A program made the translations under genes and the position numbers. 64,000 nt of DNA, from positions 119,373,309 through 119,437,308 of the forward strand of contig OX638368.1 of the NCBI GenBank assembly GCA_951812925.1, in the 5' to 3' direction. Numbering within the stretch: position 1 is the first letter of the stretch; the number at the start of each line of letters is the position of its first letter. Of the stretch, positions 23,471 through 35,434 are shown in pieces. This stretch comes from Calliopum simillimum. Its lineage: Eukaryota; Arthropoda; Insecta; Diptera; Lauxaniidae. Below the pieces are notes generated by a model. The model ran no database searches. It worked only from the letters and a program-made list of their open reading frames with translations, and was not told the DNA's origin.

Positions 23471-24161
23471 TAAAATATCATACATATTTAATTATATAAA
23501 ATAGTGAGATCAAAGTTTTAACAAGTGTTGGACTTGGAAGAATTAACTTTTGTTTTAATCAGTTTTATTACTTATTATTAAAATATGATTTTTGGAAAAT
23601 TAAAGCATTTATTATTTTATCATCCAATTTAGATCTAAATTTATTACGTATATAACCCGCACACGAAAAGCATCTTTCTGATTCAACACTTGTTGGTTGA
23701 ATTGAAGAAAGATAATCGAATGTTTTCTGGAGGAAATAACCCCTATCACCACATTACAAAATATATCAATTTCTTTCATTAAAACGTCGGATAAATTATA
23801 AGACTTTCTAGAAAATTAATTTTTTGGCAACTCTGATAGTGGGAATGTAAATTTATTACACAAATGATTTATCAGAAGAAAACTCATATGAGTTATTTTG
23901 GCATTAGATTTGAGTCTATTTGAAAATAGAAGTCATAGGTGTTTTCAAATTTTTAAATGTTGTTTGAAAAATAAAAAATTAAAACAATTTCAACAATATA
24001 AATTAAAAACAATAAAAAATTGACAGTCAGAGAAAAAATCATACAGAAAAACATAAGAGAACTAGTCTGAAGTGCCTTTTAGCAAAAATGATATTACTCA
24101 AAGCAGATTTATCTTTCTTTATAATATCAATAGTGATTTTGATTGGTTGAAGAGTTCGAGC

Positions 24162-24383
24162 TTATTGTTTAATAATTTTAAATTCGCTACAGTGGATCGA
24201 AGAAACCTTTAAGTCAATACAAGCTGTTTTTATGCTACTCTCAAGCATAATAAAGTGCTGCAGCATATCTAAAAGACTACTCCATCTCATTTTGCAATCT
24301 AAGATTAACTTCAGCTCTTTATTATGTTCAATTTTAACATAATGTTGTAAGACTTCGTTTTTTGTTGGTGATTTTTGGAACAT
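24162..24383 (-). pseudogene. hAT transposase fragment
   Basis: The minus-strand frame contains LILDCKMRWSSLLDMLQHFI and then MLESSIKTACIDLK. This matches the hAT/ZBED-type pattern DCKTRWNSLLxMLERFxxLExxIxxAL from the middle of the RNase H-like catalytic core. Only about 73 residues remain and the dimerisation domain is absent. It lies inside the TSD-flanked element at 22209-24521, so it is very likely what is left of that element's own enzyme. Upstream minus-strand sequence (to about 23600) may hold more unreadable remains. Confidence 0.7.
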
Positions 24384-24529
24384 TCTAACAATTTTTCTAA
24401 CCTAAAAAACTTACAAAAGAAATCCCGGGATTGGTAGCACTAATCCCGGGATTTTCGGGACTGCAAAAAGGCTCGAATCCCGGGATCCCGGGATCCCGGA
24501 ATCCCGGGACTGAAATCCCTAGTTGCAGC

Positions 24530-25434
24530 AATTGGCATTTCATTCATGAGTATACAAGAATAACAAGTGCATTGTTGCATTTAATTAAAAGTTACTCATA
24601 CGTCATGTGGTGCCTTGTAGTTGCATAAATTTTGTCAAAGTGAATGTTTGCTGAAATTCTTAATATTATTACTTCTTTTCAATGAACCTTATTGAGAAGA
24701 AATTCCATAACACTTAATTGTAAATTTCCAGCTTTATTGAAGGTACAAATGTTGCAATGAAAATATTCTTGTGTATCCGTAAATGCTAGCCCTAATTAAA
24801 ACTTATTGCTTCTTTGTAACTGAATTGGTTTCAACAATTAAATTGCTTTTGCTGCAGAATAACTCAGAAAAACTATTTTTGTTTGACTATAAGGTCAAGT
24901 TTGTATTTTATTTTTAATTAAGCTTACAATATTTACTAGAAATATTTTTCACGAATTACAATAATAATATTTTTACTAATTAAGTCCATAAATTCAAATC
25001 ACGAACAAAAAACAGTTAATTAAATTACACAAAATTCAGCATAAAATAAAAACTATGTAAGGCATCTTACAAAAAAAGTGTCTGAGACAAAAAATGTTTA
25101 AAAATATCCAAAAAACATGCAAGATTTTTTCCAGAATTTTTAGTACATTTTATAATTTTTCAAAAATTGGTCATAAAAATAAATTAAAAAAGTTACAAAA
25201 AAAATGCAGAAAAAAATCACACATTCTTATTTCATGGACGGTTCTAAGCATTTTTTGCATAGTAAATGTTTTTCGTTAAGCGCCTTGGTTTTGAGTAAAA
25301 ACCATTTTTCTGACCGCATAAACAAAATTTCCATTTTCGAGTAGCCATATTTCTGTCAATTTTGAACCTAAGAAATTTTTAAATAAAAAATTTTAAATTA
25401 AACTTCATCTACTTTTTTTTATTAAGCTACTAGT
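24530..25434. other. AT-rich spacer, no gene seen
   Basis: Part of 25040-25330 shares order and words with 45170-45300 (AAATCACAC, GGACG, TAAGCATTTT, GAGTAAAAA), a weak dispersed repeat. No coding frame supported. Confidence 0.4.
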
Positions 25435-25575
25435 TGCCCGGGAGCGACTTCTTTCGCCTGTTCCCAGGAGGTACCTTTTAAAAAAGTAGGTACCTAATCT
25501 CATATACTTATATTCTCATTTTTCCAGCGGATGATATTTGTCCCGGTGCCAGGATTTTTTAATATTCCGACTAGT
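25435..25575 (-). repeat. Dispersed repeat, copy of 20905-21070
   Basis: Read on the minus strand it shows CGGAATATTAAAAAATCCTG, GCACCGGGACAAAT, CATCCGCTGGAAAAA and GAAGTCGCTCCCGGGCAAC, matching the plus strand near 20905-21070. Followed at 25640-25735 by a roughly 46-bp unit seen twice (ATTGTC...CCTTAT...GACCAGAAAA). Confidence 0.5.
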
Positions 25576-25824
25576 CCAAAGTCTGGTTTCATCACATATA
25601 AAGTTTTATTTACTTTTTGTATTGTTTGTCAATGGACGTAACTAATTGTCTCCTTATGGATTACAATCTGACCAGAAAAGGGTCAATTGTCACCTTATAC
25701 ATTACGCTCGGACCAGAAAAAGGCCAATTTTTTTCTTATTAATTTATAAATTTCAACAAATTTAATTTGAAATTAAAATTTTACTCAAAAATGTCAAAAG
25801 GTTTCACTGCCGAATGTGCTAAAG

Positions 25825-25890
25825 AGTTTTTTATATATTTCTGAGCAATGTGTTCCGGGTTCGAATCTCAGTGCGGATGAAAATTTGTTT
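25825..25890 (+). ncRNA. tRNA-like segment (possible SINE head)
   Basis: Contains GGGTTCGAATCTC at about 25858-25870, a strong match to the tRNA B box (GGTTCGANTCC), with TGCTAAAGAG upstream as a poor A box. Stem pairing is incomplete (the T-arm closing strand is CTCAG) and no CCA-ready acceptor is visible. More likely a decayed tRNA-derived SINE than a working tRNA. Confidence 0.3.
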
Positions 25891-26014
25891 ATTAATTTTT
25901 TATTATTTAATGCCTCGGCTATATTGGACATATGTTTCATGTTTTGCTCCGAAGACTCTTCAGACAAATTGCTAACAAATTAATAGAAATTTAAAAATTG
26001 GAATTGAAAATCAC

Positions 26015-26110
26015 CGAGTGGAGGATTTGAACTCAGGCCTCATCATGCAGCGCAAGTCACTAGACCGATGCACTATCGTTTGCTCATCTTCTACTACCAA
26101 ACGGTACGTA
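26015..26110 (-). ncRNA. tRNA-like segment (possible SINE head), inverted
   Basis: On the minus strand, GATAGTGCATCGGTCTAGTG resembles a tRNA D-arm/A box, and GAGTTCAAATCCTCC, about 40 bases on, resembles a B box. The order and spacing are tRNA-like, but the anticodon arm and acceptor stem do not pair cleanly. It lies about 150 bp from, and opposite to, the segment at 25825-25890. Confidence 0.35.
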
Positions 26111-27537
26111 GTCAGTAACGTTATAATTTCACTGATACAATCGATACACAACCGGAACACTTTTGGTACTAATGACGGATTATGCATTACATTTGGGCTA
26201 TTGAAGTGAATTTATTCTAGTTTTAGGTGTAGTCCATTATGGAGTACTTACAAAAAAAAACTAGACCAAAGAGTGGAATATTGAGATAGGTGACTCCGAC
26301 GGTTCTACAGGGATGACGTTTCTACCTATCTAAGACGGTAACAATGTTATAGACAAAAGAAGAGAAAAAAACACAAGAACTTGAATTTTTTGCTTTTTTT
26401 TTTTTTTTTTTTTTGTTTCAACATTTTCAGCATGAGCAAAATTTTTTTTTTATTTTAATTTTTTATATAAGCCAATTTTTTTTTATATGATATATTCAAC
26501 TGACAGTAGTTCCATCTAAGTTTGTTGAGTTTTAAAAATTTAACTTATCCAATAACAACATCAAGCCAATGATCGATCAAATGAAGATAAGTAGTCCATT
26601 TAGTTACATACAAATACCATCCAGTAACAATTTAGGCTCTTAAAGAAAAACAAATGCAGCTATCGGTCAGAAAATGTATAAAAAGTTGTGTTCCTTGTTT
26701 ATTCCATTCGAGAAAGTTATTTGAATTAAAAAGTACACCATAAGTAACCAAAATGATTGCATTTCAAAAATAAAAACGCAGTTTGAAAGAAAAATTATTG
26801 TTCAAAATTTAAAGCAAAATAAAATTCTAAATTATAAATGGTCCAGCCACCAAAAGGCACTGCTTCAAGGAAACATTTTATACCTCCTAAGATTTACTAA
26901 CGATTTTCAAGTATTTAGAATTTTCTGCATGAGGTGAATAGAATAAAAAATGTTACCAAATAAAGTATGAAATTTCAGTTTAACAAAAAATTTGAAACAC
27001 AGTGCAAAAATTAAAAATGACACTAATTCACCCAAACCTATTTAACAAAACACATTTCATTGTTATTACAATTAAATAATTATGCACAATACATAAAGGG
27101 TTTTTTTTGTAAAAGACATTTATTAATTTTCGATATCAAAGGAGTCGTACTTTTTTTTTACTTTAGTGAAATATTGTTCCTGAAATGAGGGCTCACCGAA
27201 AACAATTTTATAGTGCACTTTTTCGTTTCCATTTGAGTGTGCTTATCATCCTATTGTAAACAGATTATCGCCTCATCCTAGTATAGCAACTACAAGCAAA
27301 TGAGTCTCTTGAAAAGATCATGATGCCTCTTATGAAAAGTAGGACAATTCATTTGTCTTACGAAAACTATGTTCACATCGTTTTTGATGCAAACTAGGAT
27401 GTTTTATTATACTTTATAGGATTTTTCGAAGTTTTAAGTCGAAAAGTAGAACGTTCCAGATTTAATGCCGAAAAATATTACATCATATCATTTCGATGCT
27501 TCTTATGAAAATGGGATGATACACTATGTATTCACTA
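26111..27537. other. AT-rich spacer, no gene seen
   Basis: Homopolymer-rich; nothing recognised on either strand. Confidence 0.4.
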
Positions 27538-27775
27538 GGGACTCCAATTTTTGGACTTTTTTGCGATCACGGGATTTCGGAATCAGAAATTTGAATCCCG
27601 GGTTTTTTGTCACTTGTATGAATTTTATTATTTTTTTTTTTTTTCTAAGTAATGCGGAAATTCAATATTAAAATTTCCCAATATTTTGTCTTATAATACC
27701 CCTAGTATACCCCTACAGAAATATTCTATTAATAAAGTGTCAAAAATATAAAAAAATTATTTCTTTACAGGTACG
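27538..27775 (+). mobile_element. Solo 5' end of the ATCCCGGGAT hAT family
   Basis: Starts TAGGGACTCCAATTTTTGGA and follows the left end of the element at 22209 for about 240 bp (TTGCGATCACGGGATTTCGG, ATATTTTGTCTTATA, CCCCTACAGA, AAGTGTCAAAAATAT). No right end or transposase follows, so it is truncated. Confidence 0.8.
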
Positions 27776-29469
27776 GACCTTTTTTTTAAAGAGCGATTTC
27801 AATATGTGAACCTTTAACCAATTGATCTTCAACGCAGCGAGATCATCTTTGGTAGAAGTGCATGGAATAACTTCTATACATGTACAAACTTGCTACGATT
27901 GACACTTTGTGAGTCAATATATGGCTAATATTATTGAAAATATACGGTCATAGACGCCTTGACAATTTGAAACGGCATTTTGTTATATGTAAAAACTAGT
28001 CGTGGTTATATTTATCCAGCATTTTTTACCATACAAAAAAATTATTTTTTAGATAAATGCAATTATTAAATGATTATTATAATATATATATCCAAACGCT
28101 ATAAGTAAAACACCCTTTACATTCATTTGCAATTTTGCTCTTTTTATGTATTATGCACATTTAGATATTTATTGTATTCATGTAAATGAATGATTTATGA
28201 ATAATTTACAAAATTAATTTTCCAGTATTTTGCCATTAGGGAATTTTCAAAAAAAAAAAAATAGAAATACTTTTAAATGTTTATATTATAAACGCATTTA
28301 TTCACGGTCAAAGCATTAATTTCACTTTATTTAATTATACAGCGCCATACCGTATTTAACCGCATAATAAAAACTAATATTTATTGCAATTTACTGTACG
28401 TATGTGTGTGTGTGTATGTTTATGTGTATAAGACTCTGTAATTATTTATTGTTTATATGCAACATTTATTTTTTTAATTAATTTTAATGAATTGTTTAAA
28501 TTCAGAGCATTGCCTTTTAGCCTTTTTTAAATTGATTCAATTGAATCGAAAGAGATAATTATTTGAAATTATACACAAAAACAAATGAATCATTCTACTG
28601 AAAATCTCAGTCCGAGATGCTACAATATATGGGTGATTCTCCAAAAAATGTACCATTTAATGCCCCGCGGCTCAAAACTATGTTTAAATTTAAAATTTGA
28701 TATTTACTTAGGTACGAATAGCTTAAAAAAAAATAATTTTTTATATTTTACTTTGAAATTATTACTGAAAGTGTTAAGAACTCATTCTCCGTAATGTCTC
28801 TTGCCGCTTCTTAGTGCACTTAATTTGCTCTTTTTGCATAATACGTTATTTTTTGAAAAAACTTTACGATGTACATATATATATTTCAGCTACTATTTTT
28901 CTGTGTAACTCTTGGAAAATTTTTTTTCATTGACAACCATGGAAGTTGGTCCCTCATTTGGACTATCTCCGCTCAGTTTTTCTTATTCTAAATGTAAATT
29001 TTTTAAAGATTGAGTAAGTAGAGAACTGAAAGTGAAGAGAAAAAGGAGATTTAGTTTTTTTCGTGTGTTTTTTTTTTTTTTTTTTTTCTTAAAAAAGCTT
29101 AAAAATTTTTTAAAGCACGCAAGTGTGCATCATTCTCCACGTAAGTATTTTACACACAACTAAACACATTATTTTATCTTTACATAATTTAATAAAATTA
29201 GAGGGACTATCCAACAGTTTCAATTTTTTAAAGAAAAAACTTGCTATTTTCATTGTGATATTGCTATTTTTGTAGCATTTTGTCATTCTACGTTTAGTCA
29301 TTCTCCATTGTTTTTTGCAACATATTGTCATTCTCCGTTTAGTAACCCTCCACCAGTATTTTTTTTTTTTTTAGTTTTGCCTTAACAATTTATTCAAAAA
29401 ACAAAAATTAAAATTTAGTCTTAAAACACTTAAATGAAATTTTTAAAAATTCAACATACATTTTTAAAG
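27776..29469. other. AT-rich spacer, no gene seen
   Basis: Contains a short (TG)n run near 28404. No supported gene or transposon end. Confidence 0.4.
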
Positions 29470-30010
29470 TTACCACCTGCAAAAATCTTATATAATTCTT
29501 ACTTTTTTTGACAAAACTGAAATTTTTGGTTTCAGAAACGCTCAGATGGAATTTTAAAATTTCACAAAACTTTCGGTGTTGCCACCCGGTTTTTCTTTTG
29601 TAAGTTCCGCCACCATTTATTTAAAACAAAAGGGTTGAAATTTAGTCTTCAAACACTTTAATAAACTTCTTAAAAATGCAGCATAAATTTTTAGGGTTGC
29701 CAACTGGTTATTTTCGAAAATAAAAATTTGTGGCAGCACCGAAAGTTTTTGTTCTTTTTTGAAAAAGTTTAATTAAGTCTAGATTATAATTATTATAAAT
29801 TTATGATTTAATCAATTTTAAAAAATTTTTTCTGTGTGTTTCTAACGCAATGTGGCAACCCTAAAAATTTATGTTGAATTTTTCAAAACGCTAATTGAGA
29901 CTACATTTTTTTTTTTTTAAATATTGTATATTGCTCAAGCGAAACTTTCAATAAAAAAAAAACATATGGCAACCCTGAAAGTTTATGTTCAGTTTTTAAA
30001 AATGGTTCCA
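29470..30010. repeat. GTGGCAACC repeat, inverted pair of arrays
   Basis: Units of about 110-125 bp contain GTGGCAACC, AAAATTTATGTT, GAGCGTTTCTGAAACC and AATTT. To about 29730 they run on the minus strand; from about 29740 on the plus strand, so the block folds back on itself. The same unit forms the array at 36405-37075. Non-coding. Confidence 0.65.
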
Positions 30011-30212
30011 GAAGTTAAAGTCATCACATTCTATACAATATGAAGCAATGTTTTAAGTACATTTTTCGGAAATTTACCCATATATCCTAAATATTTTAAT
30101 TTGCTTCTGAAGTTACGATTCGATTTATAGAAGCTTTAATAAAGCAACAAGCGAGTAGATCACACCAAAAACATTTTCAATGCCTGAACAAAATAAAATG
30201 GAGACTACAAAC
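30011..30212. other. Short spacer
   Basis: Nothing recognised. Confidence 0.4.
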
Positions 30213-30363
30213 CAGTGATAACCAGTGTACAAAAGCTTATTAAAAGCTTTTATATTTTGCATAATGCCACACCTGAATGCTTATCTGTAATTGAATACAT
30301 ATACGGAAAGCTTTTAAACACAAAAGCTTAAGTGCCCGTGGGAAATGGCGTTGGACATCACTG
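30213..30363. mobile_element. Possible 151-bp hAT-like MITE
   Basis: Left end CAGTGATAACCA and inverted right end CAGTGATGTCCA, with AAAAGCTT words inside both ends. The outside 8-mers (CTACAAAC and CTTTAAAT) match only 5 of 8, so the duplication is weak or eroded. Confidence 0.35.
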
Positions 30364-33300
30364 CTTTAAATCATTAAGATAAAGATATAAAAAAAAACTT
30401 CCACAAAAAAATGTTTTTAAAAAAGCTTTTCCACAAACATTTTTTTTTAAGTTTTTTAAAAAAAAAATTTTCATAAAAGTTTTTCCAAAAATAATAAGAG
30501 TTTGAAAAAACTTGTTTAAGTGAAAGTGCTTAAAAGCTTCTTATGATAGAAGTTCTTATTAAGTTTTATGTAAAAAAAAGTTTCCAAAAAACTCTTATTT
30601 GTAAAAATTTTTTCAAGATAGAATTAATTTCCCAATACGCAGAGTGGCTACTAATTAAGACTACAAGTCTGTTCTTGTTATCCACATTATAAGTAGGCAG
30701 AATTATCCATTAATTTTATTGAATTCACAGTCAAAATGTTCAATTAAAACCACAATTAATTGAATGTTGACATCACACACACACACACATATACAATGCG
30801 TGTGTTTCACGCAACAAAAATCAAAACACAAAACAATTGAATGAATGCCCACTAAGCGAAACACCGGATATCCGCTTTACAATTGTGTGCTGCTGCTGAA
30901 AATTGACAAGAACAACAACAGCAGCAGGAGCAGCTTAAAGCCATGAAGCGGCACCACCAGACGACAAACAACCATTAAACAACGATGGCACAAAACGTGC
31001 GACACAAGTGCGACAACGAGGCCAAAATAACAAACGACTGAGAGAGTGTAAAATACAAAAACAGCAAAATGGACGCCTTCCGCTTTTCTTTAGTTGTGTC
31101 TGTGTTTTGTTTTTAATATCCGCTTAAGTGACATTCAAAGCACACAAGCAAATCAAATCCTGAATTTTCTTCTTTTTTCGCTTTTATTTCATTTTTGTTT
31201 TTCTTTTTTTCTCTTTTTTGCGTTTTTATTGCGCACCACTTTTATGTGAAGAAGCGTAAAAAAGTTTGATTGACATGAATGAAATTGGCAAAAAAGAAGC
31301 AACAACAGACGGCGAACTTTGTGCCAAGGACGTGTGCATCGATGGCGGAAGTTAAGGATAAAACAGGAAGAAGTTGCAAAGTAGGAAGTAGCGGTCGTCA
31401 ACAAAAATTAGAAGTGGCAATAAAAATGTCAGGCGCAGAAAATGAACGAATTCAATTAAACGGCAAGTCAACGGGATGTACAAATGCTGCTTCCTTTTTA
31501 ATGCTAATGAAATGTGCTGCGCATACGCAAAAGATAAAATATTTAATTTTAAGCTTTTACTTAAATACTTTGAAGTGCAAGTAAAGTCAACAATTTTATT
31601 GTACATTTTATGTCGTTCTCCCTCAGTTTTATTGTGACTTTAGCGCGAGTGTCAACAAACGTTTGCAAATATTTGTGTTTGGTCTTTTCTTAAGATTTTC
31701 CAGCAGCAGCATTAAGCTGGCAATTCCTTTTAGTTGTTTTGTTATATTTAGATTTTAGTTCTAAAAATAAAATGGCAAAAGTCCTTTATTTTCCGCACAA
31801 GGTGAAAAAAATAAAGGGAAAAGTAATATCATAATGTGAAAGTACCATAACTCTTGCAAATTGCTTGAGGTGTAAATGTGCTTTGATACTTATGTTGCAA
31901 ATAGACATGAAATTAGTTGACTATAAGTAACCCATATGTTTCCTGCAATACAATTAAAAATCCTCAATTCCTCAATTTCCTCAATTTATATGTTAAACAA
32001 GCGTAAATTCGAACAAGAGCTTCACCAGTACTTGAACTCTAACAGAACATTTTATGAAAATGACATGATAACAAGTAATTCAATAGTATGCATCAAAATT
32101 GAAACTGTTACCTTTTGTGTTCTGTTCACTTTTAAATTTATTTCTCTATAAAAATAATATTTTTATTTTTTGCATACAGACATAAATGCAAATAATAAAT
32201 TCGTTATTTACAAAGCATCTACTGCTCATATTTCACATACTTAAGTATCAAATTTATATTGCCTTCATGAGGTCCCTCTTAAATAGAACATAAAACTGAA
32301 AAAAATTTATATTTTATTTCAGAGAAAAAGTTACTTTGTTATTGTTGTTTAATTAAGTTTTCATGGAGACAATAATTCAATATCCTTGTGACAAGCCATC
32401 CTGGAAATTTAAACAATTTTATTAGGAAGAAAGTCATGAACTTTTATACATGCATCTAATAATGCGAACTCCATCATGAAGTATCAATTACTGATTGCAT
32501 TCATTTGAAATTTTTGTTATATGGAGATAAGGATAAATATTATTCGGCCATTTTGCACCTTGCGTAACAAGAATTGTCTTCACCATATTGAAATTAACTG
32601 AAATTGGGTAAATGATTTCATTTAAAACAAAAAACAATAAAAATGGCAAACAAAAATTTTTGCGTCTTTTTTTTTATTTATTTTTTTTTTTGATTTTGTA
32701 TGGATTGGAAAAGTGAAAAAATCGGCAAATAATGACAAACACTGCTTTACATAACTGTCCATGACTTGGACACTTTCAAACCATTTTTCATATCCAAACC
32801 AATGTTGAGAAAATATTGAATCAGTCCATAACTACAGGGCAAATTTAGTACTTTTTTGGTAATAAAATTACAAAAACTGCTCCTCGGCCTGTTCTTTTGA
32901 TCATCCAAAATATTTTTTGAGGAAAAAAGTCAAAATTACCTTTCATATGGATAAAAAATTAAGATAATCAGGCATATTCTCAATTCTGATTTCGATCGGA
33001 ATCGAATCATTTTAAGGTTCTATGCGTTTCGAAAAACGGAATCGGAGTTTTAGGTATTGCAAGTTGCGATTAATTAAAATTAGCTACTGGTTTCAATCCA
33101 ATTTACTGAAGCGCAATTCCGTTGTGATATTCAAAATCAAAACTCAGAGTACCTTAGGATTGATTTCGTTCCATTTTCGATCAAAATCGGAGTTGAAAAC
33201 ATACCTGATTATGTTTAATGGCTTGTTTAAATATTTTTGAACATTTTAAAAAATGTAATCGACCATCATGGCATCACAAAATTGCCTATAACTTGGAGAT

Positions 33301-34630
33301 TTCTGAACCAATTTTTTCATTCTGACCTATTTTGGAAACGTAGTAAATCAGGCTATTTTTACAAAGTAAATTTTTTTTGCTATTTGGTACTATTTATTTG
33401 TACTTTTTTACTACTTTTTTAACTTTGTGAGAAGCTAGTTTTGTCTTTTTTCCATAAAAATATGTTAAAAAATATACAAAGTAGGCTATAGAGAATTTTT
33501 ATTGATTTTAGCCTGAAATAAAACTATGTACCTCATTTCAGGGATATCCTTGACCTCCTCAATAAAGATGTGTCTTATAAAAATATACTTAATTATCATG
33601 AATTTTTGTTATACCACTTTATTATAAAAATGCTGGGATTATTTTAGCATTTATCTCCAATGGGTTCTTTAGCTCTTGGATCGTGCTTTATGACTAACTA
33701 CATACTGCATGGATTTCTCTCTAAATTCTGTCATTTCATGTAAGTCTTGTTTCAGCTATTGTTTCCAGTTTCAGACATAAGAATATGGTACCAAGACCCA
33801 TGCTTGATTGGAGATATCCACTGGTTGCTTGCACAAAATGTTATCTTTTCATTTCCATATTCTGAGAAGTCATATAGGTATTTATCATCATCATTACGAG
33901 AAGGCATATTCCACGTTTAGAGCAACATGTATTAAGTCTTAATATGGTTGTGATCTTAGATGAAATATGCTTTCTAGGTGTAATTTTGGTCAACAGGATC
34001 AAAAACGTTACTGTAATCAAGTTAAATTTTAAAACTTAATTTTGTTATTTGATTTTTCATGCAAATTGAAGTTTAACAAGATTTACAATACACGCAATTT
34101 TCAATCAACAATCGAATATTTTTATTGGAATTGTCACTGGTGAGGTCAATTAGGCATATAAGCCACATTGGCTTTTATATGAAATTTGCAAACATTATTT
34201 GTGGTTTTAGCAATTGTTGCGGTTGAAAATTTAAATTTAATTAAAATGTAATTATTCGCAAAGTATGCAATTGTAATTAGATCAATGAATTTTAGTAATC
34301 GATAAGAACTGCCATTAATTAAAATAAAACTCTCTTTTTATGCACATTAAACAGTGCATTGTTAAAGCATTATAGTCTTCGTTTTTGTAAAAAAAAAATA
34401 ATTATTCAATATGGATCCATATTACTGAAAAAAAATTAAATTTTAAAATCAAGGCAAATGCCAAAAAAATGTTTTGTTTTTTTTTTTCTTGAGTCTTGTT
34501 TTCTAATAAAAAAAATGCTAAGAATTTCGTACGTTTTTGTTTTAACCATTAACAAAAATAAAAAACAAACCAAACGAAATAGTTGCCATCAAGCTCATTA
34601 ATGTTCGTACATGCTAATTTTGACGTTTTA
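30364..34630. other. Long AT-rich spacer, no gene seen
   Basis: No supported coding frame. The block at 30890-31100 has AACAACAACAGCAGCAGGAG-type triplet runs typical of fly non-coding DNA. The words AATCAGGCATATT near 32975 and their inverse near 33200 hint at a weak fold-back in 32700-33420. Frames at 31279-31606 have no known domain. Confidence 0.4.
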
Positions 34631-34983
34631 GTTAACATGTCGTATGATTTACATTATAAGAAAATTTAATTCAATGTTCATCATACGACATGGTAGACTT
34701 GTCACAATATAAGAAATTGTAGTGCGTTTTGGAGAACTTTGAAAATGTCAATAGGTAACACTTCGCAACACAAAAAATTTATCTGAGGTTGGACTATGAA
34801 ATAATTATTCCTTGCTATTGACATAAAAGGAATAATTAAATTAAATTTTTTCATTATGTACATCTCCAGTATCCAGTTAAAGGGACAAAACCATTCAGTA
34901 TAGTATTATACTTCTCTAATGAACTTAATGATGAACATTTAAGCCATGCAGTTTATGAAATATTAATCATACGTCATGTTAAC
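34631..34983. mobile_element. TTAA-flanked TIR element (piggyBac-like MITE candidate)
   Basis: The inverted ends GTTAACATGTCGTATGATT (34631-34649) and AATCATACGTCATGTTAAC (34965-34983) differ at one base. TTAA sits at both borders (34632-34635, 34979-34982), as expected for piggyBac-type target duplication. An extra inverse copy of CATGTCGTATGAT lies at 34680-34692, giving a hairpin inside the left end. No transposase. Confidence 0.55.
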
Positions 34984-35434
34984 AGCACTTTTTTAATACC
35001 AATTGATTGCATACGAGCTAAAAGTGCGTTTTCACACAGATTACGATTTAATTAAGTTTCTACGAAACACAAGTATCGCAAGTTCAGCACTAAAATTAAA
35101 AAAAATAAAAATAAAAATCCAGATTGGTTCGATTTTACTTAATTTTGTAATTTATTGCGACAATAAGATTGTGCCATACCGTATAGAAATACTTTATTTG
35201 AAATGGTTCGTTTCAACACAATTAGTCACTGATATACATACATGATTAGTTTAAGCTTTGGAAAATTTGTTCATATATGAAGATCTTGAACATGCTACTT
35301 ACCTACCGCTTTCAGGCTTCCTTATTGTGGTCGACAGAACGTTCAAATGTGAATACGGAACGTTGGTTTTGAATTTTATAGAAAAAATCAAAGTTTGGTC
35401 TAGAAGAAGCAATAATTAACAATAATCTATATAG

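Larger units (their letters stand above)
22209..24521 (-). mobile_element. hAT transposon with ATCCCGGGAT palindromes
   Basis: 2.3 kb with ends TAGGGACTCCAA and, inverted from the right, TAGGGATTTCAG. A perfect 8-bp direct repeat, GTTGCAGC, lies at 22201-22208 and 24522-24529. Both subterminal regions are packed with the palindrome ATCCCGGGAT, likely transposase contact sites. A decayed hAT transposase piece survives on the minus strand (24162-24383). A second element is nested at 22558-23470. A left-end relative lies at 27538-27775. Confidence 0.88.

Noticed and set aside
25825..26110. Functional tRNA genes
   Set aside because: Box motifs are present but the acceptor and anticodon stems do not pair cleanly.
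32700..33420. Fold-back element
   Set aside because: Only short inverse words (around 32975 and 33200) pair; arms and ends could not be traced.
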